A DNA stretch of 64,000 nt from positions 1 to 64,000 of the forward strand of contig JACRFZ010000095.1 in the NCBI GenBank assembly GCA_016212515.1. Reading direction: 5' to 3'. The stretch is from Candidatus Melainabacteria bacterium. Lineage in GTDB: Bacteria; Cyanobacteriota; Vampirovibrionia; Obscuribacterales; Obscuribacteraceae. The position numbers and the translations under genes are program-made. The notes under the pieces are model-generated. The model ran no database searches. It worked only from the letters and a program-made list of their open reading frames with translations, and had not been told where the DNA came from. The first letter of the stretch is position 1. Each line of letters starts with the position of its first letter. Positions 16,842 through 26,710 of the stretch are shown in pieces.

Positions 16842-19800
16842 GTGAATCCTGGCGAAAACATCGAAGCTGGAACGGTTGACCTTGAACACGGCCAAGCCGG
16901 CGAAGATGGAAACGGTCAGTCGGGACCAAGTTTCACCGGCTTTGGCTTTCAGGATCTGATTAATTCGGTTGAAGCCATTATCTGGGAAGCCGATTTTCAG
17001 TCCTCGGCTATCACCTATGTTTCCAACTATGTCGTGGACCTGCTTGGTTATCCGCTTGACAAGTGGCTGGAAGATCCGGACCTCTTTCGCCGTATCGTTC
17101 ATCCTGACGATTTGCAACTTCTGGCCAGGGCAAAGAGCTCGGTCACCGCCCTCAATAATCGCTATCAGGTTACTTATCGAGTTGTAAAGTCCAGTGGTGA
17201 AATAGTCTGGCTCTCGGACCGGGTGCAGGTGGTTTTCGAAGACTCCGAGCCCAAGCTCTTACGCGGCATCAGCACCGATGTGAGCGAACGTCGGCGGGTG
17301 GAGGAAGCTCTCGCTCTGGTGGTGGAAGTGACCCTGGCCGCATCGGAATTGGAAAGTGTGCCGGATATTGCTCAGGTCAGCCTTTCCCGCATTTGCGAAT
17401 TGCTTGATCTTTGCTTCGGTCAGGTCTGGTTCCTTGACAAGGGCGCCAGTTTTCTCAAGGCCTCTCCGCAAGTTTATTTTGCTACCCTGAACCAGGATGC
17501 CGAGTTTGAAATCAATGGCTTACGGCAGGAAAGCCTGGAGCACTTGTTTGATCCGCAGATTGCCGAAGGCCTGCCCGGCCTGGCCGCCGTATCTGGTGGC
17601 GCCGTTTTTTCCGACGATCTCAGTTGTGAACCTCGCAAGAGGCTGGCTCAAAGTAAGGAATTGCGTTCCGGTTTTGCCTTCCCCGTGCGTAATGGGGATG
17701 AGCTGGTCTGTGTTTTTGAGGTCTTTTCTCGGCATTTGATAGTGCCCGACAAGTTCTTGCTCAATGCCATCGATGAGATCGCCGCCCATTTATCAGTGGT
17801 GTTTGAAAGGCGCATTGCCCAGGAACTATTGACCATTCAAAGAGAGCACGAGGAGGCAATTCTCGATGCCATGCCGGTGATGGTCTGGTTCAAGGACACA
17901 AACGGTAGAATCTTGCGCGTCAACAGAGCCGGTGCTGCCATTCGAGGTATGGAGCCCTGGCAGATGACCGGCAAGACCGACTGGGAGCTCTATCCAGATG
18001 AAGCCGACTATTATTATGCCGACGATCTGGAGGTGATTTCCAGCGGCAAACCGAAACTGGGAATTGTGGAACAACACTTGCTTGGTGACGGCAGCAAGAC
18101 CTGGGTTTCCACCGATAAGATTCCTTACATGGACCAGTTCGGCAATATCAGAGGCGTGATTGTTTTTGCTTCCGATATCTCCAAATTGAAGAATGTCGAA
18201 GAAGAGCTTCTGGCCATTCGGGAAGATCTCGAAAATAAAGTTGCCGAACGCACTAAAGAGCTGGACGAAGCCAATATATATTTCGCGCTCAGTCGCGACT
18301 TGCTTTGCATTGCCGGGAAAGACGGCTATTTTCGCCGCTTGAACACGGCCTGGGAAGAGAAACTGGGCTATTCCCTGAGCGAATTGCTGGAGCGACCATA
18401 CACTTCTTTTGTTCATCCCGAAGACCTGGACAAAACCATAGCGCTGGCCGAGCATCTTAATAAGGGCGGCTACATACGCAATTTTGAAAATCGTTATGTG
18501 CGCAAAGACGGATCGATTTGCTGGTTGCTCTGGAGTGCCAGCGCCTCTCTTGACGGCGACGCCATCTATTCGGTGGCTTACGATATTACTGATAGAAAGG
18601 CTGCCGAATTTGAACTCTATGATATGAGTATGGCTTTGAAGAATGCCGTTGAGGGCATTGCCAAGGTTGATTCGCATAATCGTTATCTTTCCGTCAATGA
18701 GTCTTATGCCGGTCTGCATGGACTGTCTTCGGAAGAGTTCGTCGGGCGCTCGGTAATTGATTTCATTGCGCCGGAAGACCAGAGCACCTGGTTCGATTGC
18801 TACGAGGAAATGCTCCGGAAAGGTAAGGCTGAGGCGGAACTGTCTGGACGCAAGGCTAGCGGTCAGTCCTTCCACGAACAAGTAACACTGGTTAAGGTGG
18901 AGGGAGAATACAAGCACTTCCAGGGCTATTACATTTTCGATAAAGACATTTCAGCCAGGATGGCCACGGAGAATTCTCTGCGCCAGAGTGAAGCGCGCTT
19001 TCATAACCTGGCTTCCCACATGCCGGGTGGAATATATCAGTATTTGCGTCGCCCCGACGGTACCTTCTACTTCCCATACGTCAGTCCCGGCTGTGGTGCC
19101 ATACTTGGTATCAGTCCGGAAGAGATTATGGCCAGTCCCGAATTGCTTTATACCCTGCTCAATCCGGAGGATGTGCCGCAGCTTGAAGAAGCCCTGGAAG
19201 AGTCTTCTCGCTTGATGAAGACTTTCATTTTCGAAGGGCGCATTGAGACCCCGGCCGGCGAAAGATGGATACATGCCGAGTCGACGCCGGAATTTCATGA
19301 AAATGGCGATGTGATATTCAACGGACTCGTTACCGATATCACGGAAAAGAGGTATGCTGACGAAAAGATTCGCAAACTAAATGAAGACCTCTCCGAGAGG
19401 GTAGAGAAACTGGCTGCCGTCAATAAAGAGCTGGAGTCTCTAACCCGCAAGCTTGAACTGGCTTACGATGCGGCTATGGAAGCTTCCAAGGTGAAGTCGG
19501 AATTCGTAGCCAATATCTCTCATGAAATTCGCACCCCTATCTCTGCTGTTATCGGTATGTCGGAGCTTCTTCTCGACACAAATTTGTCCGATGAGCAAAG
19601 ACAGTTTTCCAGCATGGTGAAAGATTCCGCTCAGTCGCTTCTGACAATTATCAACGATATTCTCGATTTCTCCAAGATGGAAGCCGGGCACCTGGAGTTG
19701 GAGGTGACCGAAATCAATCTCCTCAACCTGGTGGAGGACAGCGCCGAACTATTGGCTCCCAGTGCCAGGAAGAAGGGGCTTTCTCTTGTTACTTATGTGG

Positions 19801-21776
19801 CGCCGGAATTGCCTGAGACCGTGCTTGGTGACGCAGTCAGGATCAGACAGATTCTCCTCAATTTGACCAGCAATGCCGTCAAGTTTACCAATAGCGGCGA
19901 GGTTGCCATTTCCGTGGATAATTCTCCTGCTTACCCGGACATGGTGCGATTCACCATATCCGATACCGGTATCGGCTTGTCTCCCACGGCCAAGTATCGC
20001 CTCTTCAATCCCTTTTTTCAGGCCGACGGCTCTACAACTCGCAACTACGGCGGTACCGGTCTGGGTCTTTCCATCTGTAAATTACTCGTGGAATTGATGG
20101 GCGGGCGGATTGATTTTTCCAGTGAGGAAAACAAAGGAGCTAGTTTCTGGTTCGATCTGCCGTTGCCCATTTGCGCCGGAGCCCGTTCCGTAGATGACGC
20201 CGTCAAGGCTTATTTGAATGCGGCAGACCTTGCTTCAACCGTCTCGGCGGGTACAGGTCTGGGCCGGAACGGCTTCTCCAAGAGAGAGTCGCCCTACTCT
20301 GTCCTCTTAGCCAGTGCTTCCGCTGCTACTCTCACGCACATGCCCGCCTACCTGCGCTCCTCCCGCTGGCCGCTTTCGGTGCATACCCTGGAACTCGGTG
20401 GTAGCCGGCAGGGGGCGGGCCGGTCTTCGCCGATGCCGGCCCATTCTGAGCCGGTGCGTGCTCTCCTTCTTGATGTGGGCAGTCTTCCTGTTTCTACAGG
20501 TGAAGCTGGTGTCGAGACCCCCCTGCTTGGACCGGTCGAACTTGCTTTGCGGGCGCTCAGTGAGGCTCTGGATAGTCAAAATGGCGAGTTCTTGCAGTTT
20601 GAGCAAGGTGTAAGGATTATGGTCCTCACTCCGGTGGAGGTACAGGGTGTACTGGGAGCACTGGAAGAGCAACTTCTGACTCATGCAAGAAGGCACTTTC
20701 GGCAATACCAGAGCGACGGCGGTATCACCGATGATATGCAGGTCAAATTGATGTTCCTGATGAAGCCCAGCCGTTTTGTCGATCTGATGGATGCCTTCGA
20801 ACGGCTCCTGTCCGGCGAATTGAGTCGGGCTCCGGGCACTGTGCCCTCTCTGGAAAACCTCTCTGACGGCGGTATACTGCGCAAGAGCAGCAGCCGCCTG
20901 CCGGTGCTGAGAACGGCTGTGCCGGTTACTGAAGTTTCGCCTTACAGGGTACTGGTGGCCGAGGATAACCCGGTTATGCGGGAGCTGGCCTTGCGGCAAC
21001 TGGAGCGACTCGGCTATGTGGCGGAGGTGGTGAAGAACGGTAGGCAGGCTGTTGAAGCTGTTCGCAGTCGTAAGTACGCAATGGTTTTGATGGATTGCCA
21101 GATGCCGGAAATGGACGGCTATGAGGCGACGACAGTGATCCGGCGCGAGGAGGGTGGCGCCCATCATGTGCCGATCATTGCTATGACGGCCTCGGCCATG
21201 AAAGGTGATCGGGAGAATTGCCTGGCTTCCGGCATGGATGATTACCTTTCTAAACCGGTCAGCCAGAGCGATCTGTTGAGGGTTCTCAACCGCTGGGTTC
21301 TTCATGTGAGCGAAGCGGAACCGGTGCCGGCTTCGCTATCTTCTCGCGAACCGTCGCGTGAATTGTCGAAGAAGAGTGCCGAGTCTTCTGAAGCCGGTGC
21401 GCCTGCTCAGTCGGCAATCAGTGCAAACACGAGGCAGGGCTCAACTGTAGATGTGGATGAGCTGGTCAATCTCTATGGAACGGAGGAGTTGCCGCGCTTG
21501 ATAGAAAGCTTTTTGCAGGAGAGCGATGGTCTGATCAGTGATATATCCATTGCCTATGAAAATGGTCGAGTCGATGAGTTGATACGTCTTACCCATCAGT
21601 TGAAAGGGCTTGCAGTTGTCATGACAGCCGTGCCCCTATCTGACACGGCCCTCGAGCTGGAACGGGCGGCCCGTCGGTCTTCAGGCGATGTTGAGAATCT
21701 GCTAATCCGCTTGAGCAGTGACTTTTCTTCAGTGCGTGACTACCTTTCTTCGTTCCTTAGCGGGAAAGATCTATAA
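16842..21776 (+). CDS. Hybrid histidine kinase with multiple PAS, GAF, receiver and Hpt domains
   Basis: 1644 aa, GTG start, no membrane helix seen, so probably cytosolic. Order: PAS (about 40-150), GAF (about 158-330), PAS (about 336-455), PAS (about 477-590), PAS (about 593-710), PAS (about 716-850), coiled coil, HisKA with NISHEIRTP (His894), HATPase with NLTSNAVKF, DTGIGLS and GGTGLGLSI, a degenerate receiver-like segment (about 1150-1340), an intact receiver (VLMDCQMPEMDG, Asp1418; YLSKPV) and a C-terminal Hpt (HQLKG, His1585). A complete His-Asp-His relay in one chain needs an external final regulator, which is not adjacent. The next gene is 55 bp downstream and may be co-transcribed. 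Confidence 0.93.
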   Translation: MNPGENIEAGTVDLEHGQAGEDGNGQSGPSFTGFGFQDLINSVEAIIWEADFQSSAITYVSNYVVDLLGYPLDKWLEDPDLFRRIVHPDDLQLLARAKSSVTALNNRYQVTYRVVKSSGEIVWLSDRVQVVFEDSEPKLLRGISTDVSERRRVEEALALVVEVTLAASELESVPDIAQVSLSRICELLDLCFGQVWFLDKGASFLKASPQVYFATLNQDAEFEINGLRQESLEHLFDPQIAEGLPGLAAVSGGAVFSDDLSCEPRKRLAQSKELRSGFAFPVRNGDELVCVFEVFSRHLIVPDKFLLNAIDEIAAHLSVVFERRIAQELLTIQREHEEAILDAMPVMVWFKDTNGRILRVNRAGAAIRGMEPWQMTGKTDWELYPDEADYYYADDLEVISSGKPKLGIVEQHLLGDGSKTWVSTDKIPYMDQFGNIRGVIVFASDISKLKNVEEELLAIREDLENKVAERTKELDEANIYFALSRDLLCIAGKDGYFRRLNTAWEEKLGYSLSELLERPYTSFVHPEDLDKTIALAEHLNKGGYIRNFENRYVRKDGSICWLLWSASASLDGDAIYSVAYDITDRKAAEFELYDMSMALKNAVEGIAKVDSHNRYLSVNESYAGLHGLSSEEFVGRSVIDFIAPEDQSTWFDCYEEMLRKGKAEAELSGRKASGQSFHEQVTLVKVEGEYKHFQGYYIFDKDISARMATENSLRQSEARFHNLASHMPGGIYQYLRRPDGTFYFPYVSPGCGAILGISPEEIMASPELLYTLLNPEDVPQLEEALEESSRLMKTFIFEGRIETPAGERWIHAESTPEFHENGDVIFNGLVTDITEKRYADEKIRKLNEDLSERVEKLAAVNKELESLTRKLELAYDAAMEASKVKSEFVANISHEIRTPISAVIGMSELLLDTNLSDEQRQFSSMVKDSAQSLLTIINDILDFSKMEAGHLELEVTEINLLNLVEDSAELLAPSARKKGLSLVTYVAPELPETVLGDAVRIRQILLNLTSNAVKFTNSGEVAISVDNSPAYPDMVRFTISDTGIGLSPTAKYRLFNPFFQADGSTTRNYGGTGLGLSICKLLVELMGGRIDFSSEENKGASFWFDLPLPICAGARSVDDAVKAYLNAADLASTVSAGTGLGRNGFSKRESPYSVLLASASAATLTHMPAYLRSSRWPLSVHTLELGGSRQGAGRSSPMPAHSEPVRALLLDVGSLPVSTGEAGVETPLLGPVELALRALSEALDSQNGEFLQFEQGVRIMVLTPVEVQGVLGALEEQLLTHARRHFRQYQSDGGITDDMQVKLMFLMKPSRFVDLMDAFERLLSGELSRAPGTVPSLENLSDGGILRKSSSRLPVLRTAVPVTEVSPYRVLVAEDNPVMRELALRQLERLGYVAEVVKNGRQAVEAVRSRKYAMVLMDCQMPEMDGYEATTVIRREEGGAHHVPIIAMTASAMKGDRENCLASGMDDYLSKPVSQSDLLRVLNRWVLHVSEAEPVPASLSSREPSRELSKKSAESSEAGAPAQSAISANTRQGSTVDVDELVNLYGTEELPRLIESFLQESDGLISDISIAYENGRVDELIRLTHQLKGLAVVMTAVPLSDTALELERAARRSSGDVENLLIRLSSDFSSVRDYLSSFLSGKDL

Positions 21777-21831
21777 TTGTGGTTTGAGCTACTGATCGCT
21801 TTTCTTTTGTAAAAATAGAGCCTGTTAACCT

Positions 21832-24252
21832 TTGATACTTATAAGACTTGCTTCGATTATTCTCCTCACCGGCATTCTGGCTGTTGCTGCCCTTTTCTTT
21901 CTGGCCCAGAGTCGACTGCCGGTTCTCGACGGTGTTGTCAATTTAGCTGAACTGTCACGCGGTGCGGCAGTTAAGTTTGATGATCGCCAGGTGCCGTATA
22001 TTGAAGCCGGCAACGATATTGATCTCTTTCGTGTGCAAGGCTATGTCACAGCTTCGCACCGCTTGTTCCAGATGGATATGGCGCGCCGCGCTGCGCTTGG
22101 CCAGCTTTCTGAAGTCTATGGCGCCCAGACTCTTACCCAGGACAAACTGATGCGCACAGTGGGCATCGGACGCATTGTCAAAGAGGAACTGAAAAATCTA
22201 CCCAAAGACGTGGTCACGGTTCTAGATGCTTACTGTCAGGGTGTCAATTCCTATATTTCCGGCAATAAAGAGCGGCTGCCCATGGAGTTTCTCCTCCTTG
22301 GTTATAGCCCGCGTCCCTGGACCCCGCTTGATACTCTAGCCATACTCAAACACAGTCAGTATGAACAGGACGAATCCTGGCGCCTGGACGATTTGCGCCA
22401 GCGAGTGCTCGATAAGACCGGCAATAAAGATGCCTCCTTCTTGTTTGAGAGACCTTTTTCCGCTCCGGCTCGAGTGGGAACGCTAAAGACGGCGCCCCTG
22501 ATTGCTTCGGCACTAGGTTCCCAACTATCTGACCCTGCCCTTGCCGCTCTCAGCCCGGCGCCATGCACCGGCAGTAATGGCTGGGTACTCTCTCAGTCAG
22601 TTACCGATACCAAAGGCGCTATCCTGGCCCTGGACAAACACCATCGCTACACCATGCCATCCGACTGGTATCTGGTCAGTTTGCGCAGCCCCGACCTGCA
22701 TTTGGCCGGTGCCACTATCGCCGGTGTGCCGGGCATCATGTGCGGGCGCAACGATAAGGTTGGTTTCGGTCTGCTGGCTATGAAAGTAGACGTGCAAGAC
22801 CTTTTCCTGGAGCAGTTTTCGACCCAGTTCCCCGGCAAATATAAGACGGCGCAGGGTTGGGAGAATGCCTCCGAGGTTGTCGAGGAGATTCCGGTACGCT
22901 TTTCCGACAAGTTGCTCTTTACCTCTAATCTTCTGCATAAAGTAGGTATGACCAAGCACGGTCCGCTACTATTCAAGAGCGAGGAGAGCGGCGTCAGTTT
23001 GTCCTGGATCGGGGCGGTGACTCCCACCAAGGGTGGTGCCTCCTATTTTCAGACACTGCTGGAACTAAGCCGGGCTAAAGATTTTAAGGAATTTCAAAAT
23101 TCCCTCTCTCATTACAGCGGTTCTCCTTTTACGGCTCTCTATGTAGATAAGGCCGGTGCCTGCGGATATCAGCAAGCCGGGACGATTCCCCTGCGAGCTG
23201 CCGGGGCGGCCTTCGGTCCCCATGAGGGCTGCCTTTTGGCTCCCGGTTTCACAGGCACAGGCGACTGGGTTTCCACCATTCCCTTCAAAGACCTGATGCA
23301 GGGGCTCAATCCTCCTCTGGGATACTTCGTTGCCAATTTTCAAGACTTCAAGCCCGAGATGCCGTTTAACATAAACCTTTACCGCGGGCAGAGGGTGCTT
23401 TCTGTTTTGCAGGCCTTTAAAGGTGCCAAAGCCGGTTTACCGGAGATGGCAGTATTACAGGGTGACAGCCAGGCTCCTCTGGCGCTTTTGGTGAAGGCTA
23501 CACTCACTGAAGCCGTGGCTAAGTCTGACCTGATCGACTCCTACCAGCTTGCCGCCATGGATGCGCTCGATAAGTGGGACGGTGCCGTACTGGAGAACAG
23601 TGCCGGTGCTGCTGTCTATGAGAGCTTTGTGCGCACTGTGGTGCGGCGGGTTCTCGCTCCCAGGTTGGGTGGTCAACTCACTAATGAGTATCTGGAGCGC
23701 TATCCTTCCTGGCCCAAGTTTGTGGAAACTATTTTGAAGGAGAAGGGCACCAACTGGCTGCCGCCGGAGGAGCGGACTTTCAAGAATTTCATCATCACAT
23801 CCTTTGTGCAGGCCATAAAGGATATCCGCATGGCCAGCAATTCCGATGAAAGCAGCCGCTGGCGTTGGGGTGATTTGCACAAGGGTAATTTCCCTCACTT
23901 TGTCTTGCAAGTATTCCCCCAGGCCGATCCTGTACTGGCTCCCTTGCTTTCTATGAACGGGGTACGCTTGAGCGGTGACCAGGACACGGTGAATACTACC
24001 GATAGCACCCTGGCCCGCGGCAAAGATCAGTTCTTATCCAGTCAGGGTTCGACCATGCGTCTGCTCATAGATATGAGTGACGATGAAAAGTTCTACCAGA
24101 CCCTTGTGCTTGGTCAGAGCGGTCATATGCTGGGCGGTGCCAGGTTTGATCAGTTGCGTAGCTGGCTTGCCCTGAAACCCCTGCCTGTAGCTTTTGCTCC
24201 GAATTCGGAGGCTAAGATTTGCCAGCACAGACTACTCTTTACCGATCGCTGA
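21832..24252 (+). CDS. Penicillin acylase-family Ntn hydrolase (secreted)
   Basis: 806 aa, TTG start, N-terminal membrane/signal helix (ILIRLASIILLTGILAVAALFFLA). The alpha part has VQGYVTASHRLFQMDMARRAALGQLSE, typical of the family. The autocatalytic cleavage site is CTGSNGW with Ser248 as predicted nucleophile (GSNxW consensus). Members hydrolyse amide bonds of beta-lactams, acyl-homoserine lactones or lipopeptides after self-processing in the periplasm. The substrate cannot be read from the sequence. The 3' end overlaps the DUF3160 gene by 34 bp, so translation of the two is likely coupled. Confidence 0.88.
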   Translation: MILIRLASIILLTGILAVAALFFLAQSRLPVLDGVVNLAELSRGAAVKFDDRQVPYIEAGNDIDLFRVQGYVTASHRLFQMDMARRAALGQLSEVYGAQTLTQDKLMRTVGIGRIVKEELKNLPKDVVTVLDAYCQGVNSYISGNKERLPMEFLLLGYSPRPWTPLDTLAILKHSQYEQDESWRLDDLRQRVLDKTGNKDASFLFERPFSAPARVGTLKTAPLIASALGSQLSDPALAALSPAPCTGSNGWVLSQSVTDTKGAILALDKHHRYTMPSDWYLVSLRSPDLHLAGATIAGVPGIMCGRNDKVGFGLLAMKVDVQDLFLEQFSTQFPGKYKTAQGWENASEVVEEIPVRFSDKLLFTSNLLHKVGMTKHGPLLFKSEESGVSLSWIGAVTPTKGGASYFQTLLELSRAKDFKEFQNSLSHYSGSPFTALYVDKAGACGYQQAGTIPLRAAGAAFGPHEGCLLAPGFTGTGDWVSTIPFKDLMQGLNPPLGYFVANFQDFKPEMPFNINLYRGQRVLSVLQAFKGAKAGLPEMAVLQGDSQAPLALLVKATLTEAVAKSDLIDSYQLAAMDALDKWDGAVLENSAGAAVYESFVRTVVRRVLAPRLGGQLTNEYLERYPSWPKFVETILKEKGTNWLPPEERTFKNFIITSFVQAIKDIRMASNSDESSRWRWGDLHKGNFPHFVLQVFPQADPVLAPLLSMNGVRLSGDQDTVNTTDSTLARGKDQFLSSQGSTMRLLIDMSDDEKFYQTLVLGQSGHMLGGARFDQLRSWLALKPLPVAFAPNSEAKICQHRLLFTDR

Positions 24253-26708
24253 AGGTGCAACTGCGTCTGCTAAACGGCAGCCTGGCATCACTTCTGGCTG
24301 TCAGTCTGGTATCAGGGGCGCTTTTGCCGTCTTCGCAAATGGCTCTGGCCCAGGGGGTGACTGATTCCTCGGTGCGAGGGCTGGGCGAATCCGGTTTTCG
24401 CAACAGCAGCATCATAAAACTGAATGAGCTGGAGAATCCCAGCCGCAGCCTGACGCCGAGTAGTTCCTCCGATATATTTCCCGTGGTCAACCTCAACCTC
24501 AGTACGCCGCAACCGCTCTCTTTGAGCGGCATCAAGATATCCGGCTTGTCGCCGGAAAACATCAAGACCCTGGCTTACTATCATATGGTGGTTCTGCATG
24601 GCAGCGCCGACCAGGGCACCGCCTACGATACTATGTACGGAATTTATCAGAACAACCGGCTTTCCGGGCGCAGCAATTTTGTTACGGCCGACACCTTTGT
24701 GCACGCCTACTTTACTTATATGAACACGCTCACCGTCAAGGTGGTTGAAGATACGCTCTATCAGGAGCTTTACGACTTTCTCAAAGACTTGCGGGATTCT
24801 TGCGTAAAAGATTACCGTAATTGCGATATTGCTGAAATCAAAGATGACATTCAGCGTAATCTGGGTTTCATTCTTGTATCCATCAAGCTCTTGCGTCCCG
24901 ATGAGCCGATTCCCGATATGGGCGGTGCTTCCGACCTGGCCCAGGCGGAGATCGCTCTTATGAAAAAGGGGCAGAAGGCCAGCTCGCCCATATTCAGCCG
25001 CGAAATAGACTATGCAAGCTTCAGACCGGCTGGTTTTTACGGTTCCCTGGGCAGTTACGGGGTGAGCCGCGCGGCGCGTTTTTACAGCGCCTATAGTTGG
25101 TTGTCCCGCATGGCTTTGAGCCTTTCTGATCTGACCATCAATACGCAAGCAGGCGGTGGTAACTCTTTCCGGCGGGCCGTGCTGCTCTTTCGGGCCGTGC
25201 AATTGGGCAGAAGCGCTGACGGCAAGATTCTCATGGAGAAATGGCGCCGCCTGACCGACATAGTGCTGGCCTTGAGCCAGGGGCAACTGAGTAAAGAGCC
25301 GACCATTTATCCCGAGGAAATGAAGGCCATCTTCACTGACGCCAAGTTGGAGTTCAAAGACCTGCTTGTCACCCTGGCTCAGCCCCTGGCCCGGGCCCGT
25401 CTTTTGATTTCCATCAAGAAGCAGAAACCGCAGGGCCTCGATGCTACCTCGATCTTTGATATGTCCAGGGCGCGCAAGGAGGAAGATACTACAACCGTCT
25501 TTCGCCTTTTCGTGCCGGTATCTTCGGTAGAACTGGATTTCTTGAAGGATCTGGCTGCATCCTATCAGGAGGAGGGTCAGGACAAGGCGATTGTGCCGCT
25601 CTCGCTACTCAACCTCTTTGCCATGGGTTGCCCTCAGGCAAGTAATGCCCTTTCCGTTCTGGCCGAGCAGATTGACAGTCGAGCTATAAACATCGTTCCT
25701 GATTTCGTCAGGGTTCTATCCCGGCGCAGACCTGAGGATGCCGATGCCATGGTGCGGCAGACAGAAAAGCGCTGGTCTTTGATCAGCGAATATTTCAAAC
25801 CGCTCAAGAAAGGCAGCCAGGCCTGCTTGCTGTCTACGGTCTGGATGCAGCAGCGTCTGCTCAGTGCCTCCGGCGCTTTTGTAGACTCTTTCCTGACCAT
25901 TGATACAACCTTGTATCCGCCACCGCCGGCAGTACCGGGCGCGAGCGTCGGCAATACGCCGGCAAAAGCGCCGGAGTCAACCACAGCGAGCAAACCGGCG
26001 CCTCCTGCGGCGACAGGTGGTGCTACTGCCGGTAGTGCTGCAAGTTCTTCTCCTGCATCTGCCCCGCCTCCTTTATCAAGTTCATCTGCTTCCGGCAATT
26101 CATCTGCTTCCGGCAATATGGCGCGCTCCGGCAAGCCCGCTGCCGCTAACTTTCATTACCTTGAACCGAGCATAGCCATTTATTCAAAAATTGCCGCTTT
26201 CTTGAGCGAGTCTATGAAGGAATTGACCCGTCTCAATGCCATGCCTGAGAGCCTTCGTACCAAGGGTGATGACTTTGTGCGTTTGACCGAGAGGCTGGTG
26301 AAGATAAGTGAGAAGGAGCTTGCGTCGGAGGCGCTGCCCCTGCCGGATTTTCGACTGCTGGCCAATATCGACCAGATCCTTCCGGCTATTTCCGGTGCTA
26401 CCAGCGGCTGCATCTACACCGGCAGTGGTGCCAGCATGGGTCTGGGAGATCCCGGTGCTCTCTTCATACTTTTCAATACCGATCAAGGTCCGTACTTGAG
26501 CCGCGGTGCGCTCTATTCTTACTATGAAGTGGCGGGCGGACCCTATAAGCCTCAGCACTGGCAGCGTAAAAAAAGCTTTGGTTTCTTGCGTCCCCCGGGA
26601 TGGATCAGTCAATTCAACCTGGTGGATGAGAAAAAGACGGATCCGCCGGGCAGTGCTCCGGCCGGGAAGTCAATTGATGCCAGTCAGTCGCCCACCAACA
26701 GGAAGTGA
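24219..26708 (+). CDS. DUF3160 secreted protein with a low-complexity insert
   Basis: 829 aa. TTG 24219 was chosen because GGAGG (24207-24211) lies 7 bases upstream. A signal peptide follows (cleavage near QMALAQG). The DUF3160 hallmark appears in LAYYHMVVLHGSADQGTAYDTMYG and FVTADTFVHAYFTYMNTL. Near residues 565-640 a Pro/Ala/Ser-rich insert (PPPPA ... SSSASGNSSASGN) interrupts the conserved region, which resumes at NFHYLEPSIAIYSKI. The function of DUF3160 is unknown; it is extracytoplasmic. It is the second gene of the acylase operon. Confidence 0.82.
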   Translation: MPAQTTLYRSLKVQLRLLNGSLASLLAVSLVSGALLPSSQMALAQGVTDSSVRGLGESGFRNSSIIKLNELENPSRSLTPSSSSDIFPVVNLNLSTPQPLSLSGIKISGLSPENIKTLAYYHMVVLHGSADQGTAYDTMYGIYQNNRLSGRSNFVTADTFVHAYFTYMNTLTVKVVEDTLYQELYDFLKDLRDSCVKDYRNCDIAEIKDDIQRNLGFILVSIKLLRPDEPIPDMGGASDLAQAEIALMKKGQKASSPIFSREIDYASFRPAGFYGSLGSYGVSRAARFYSAYSWLSRMALSLSDLTINTQAGGGNSFRRAVLLFRAVQLGRSADGKILMEKWRRLTDIVLALSQGQLSKEPTIYPEEMKAIFTDAKLEFKDLLVTLAQPLARARLLISIKKQKPQGLDATSIFDMSRARKEEDTTTVFRLFVPVSSVELDFLKDLAASYQEEGQDKAIVPLSLLNLFAMGCPQASNALSVLAEQIDSRAINIVPDFVRVLSRRRPEDADAMVRQTEKRWSLISEYFKPLKKGSQACLLSTVWMQQRLLSASGAFVDSFLTIDTTLYPPPPAVPGASVGNTPAKAPESTTASKPAPPAATGGATAGSAASSSPASAPPPLSSSSASGNSSASGNMARSGKPAAANFHYLEPSIAIYSKIAAFLSESMKELTRLNAMPESLRTKGDDFVRLTERLVKISEKELASEALPLPDFRLLANIDQILPAISGATSGCIYTGSGASMGLGDPGALFILFNTDQGPYLSRGALYSYYEVAGGPYKPQHWQRKKSFGFLRPPGWISQFNLVDEKKTDPPGSAPAGKSIDASQSPTNRK
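26081..26116 (+). repeat. Perfect 18-bp tandem duplication in the DUF3160 gene
   Basis: Two identical 18-bp units (26081-26098 and 26099-26116) encode SSASGN twice within the low-complexity linker. The copy number can change without shifting the frame. Confidence 0.9.
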
Positions 26709-26710
26709 TC

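Noticed and set aside
20307..21305. 332-codon minus-strand frame opposite the hybrid kinase
   Set aside because: The plus strand encodes clear receiver motifs across the same bases; the reverse frame is His/Gln/Arg-rich and resembles no protein family.
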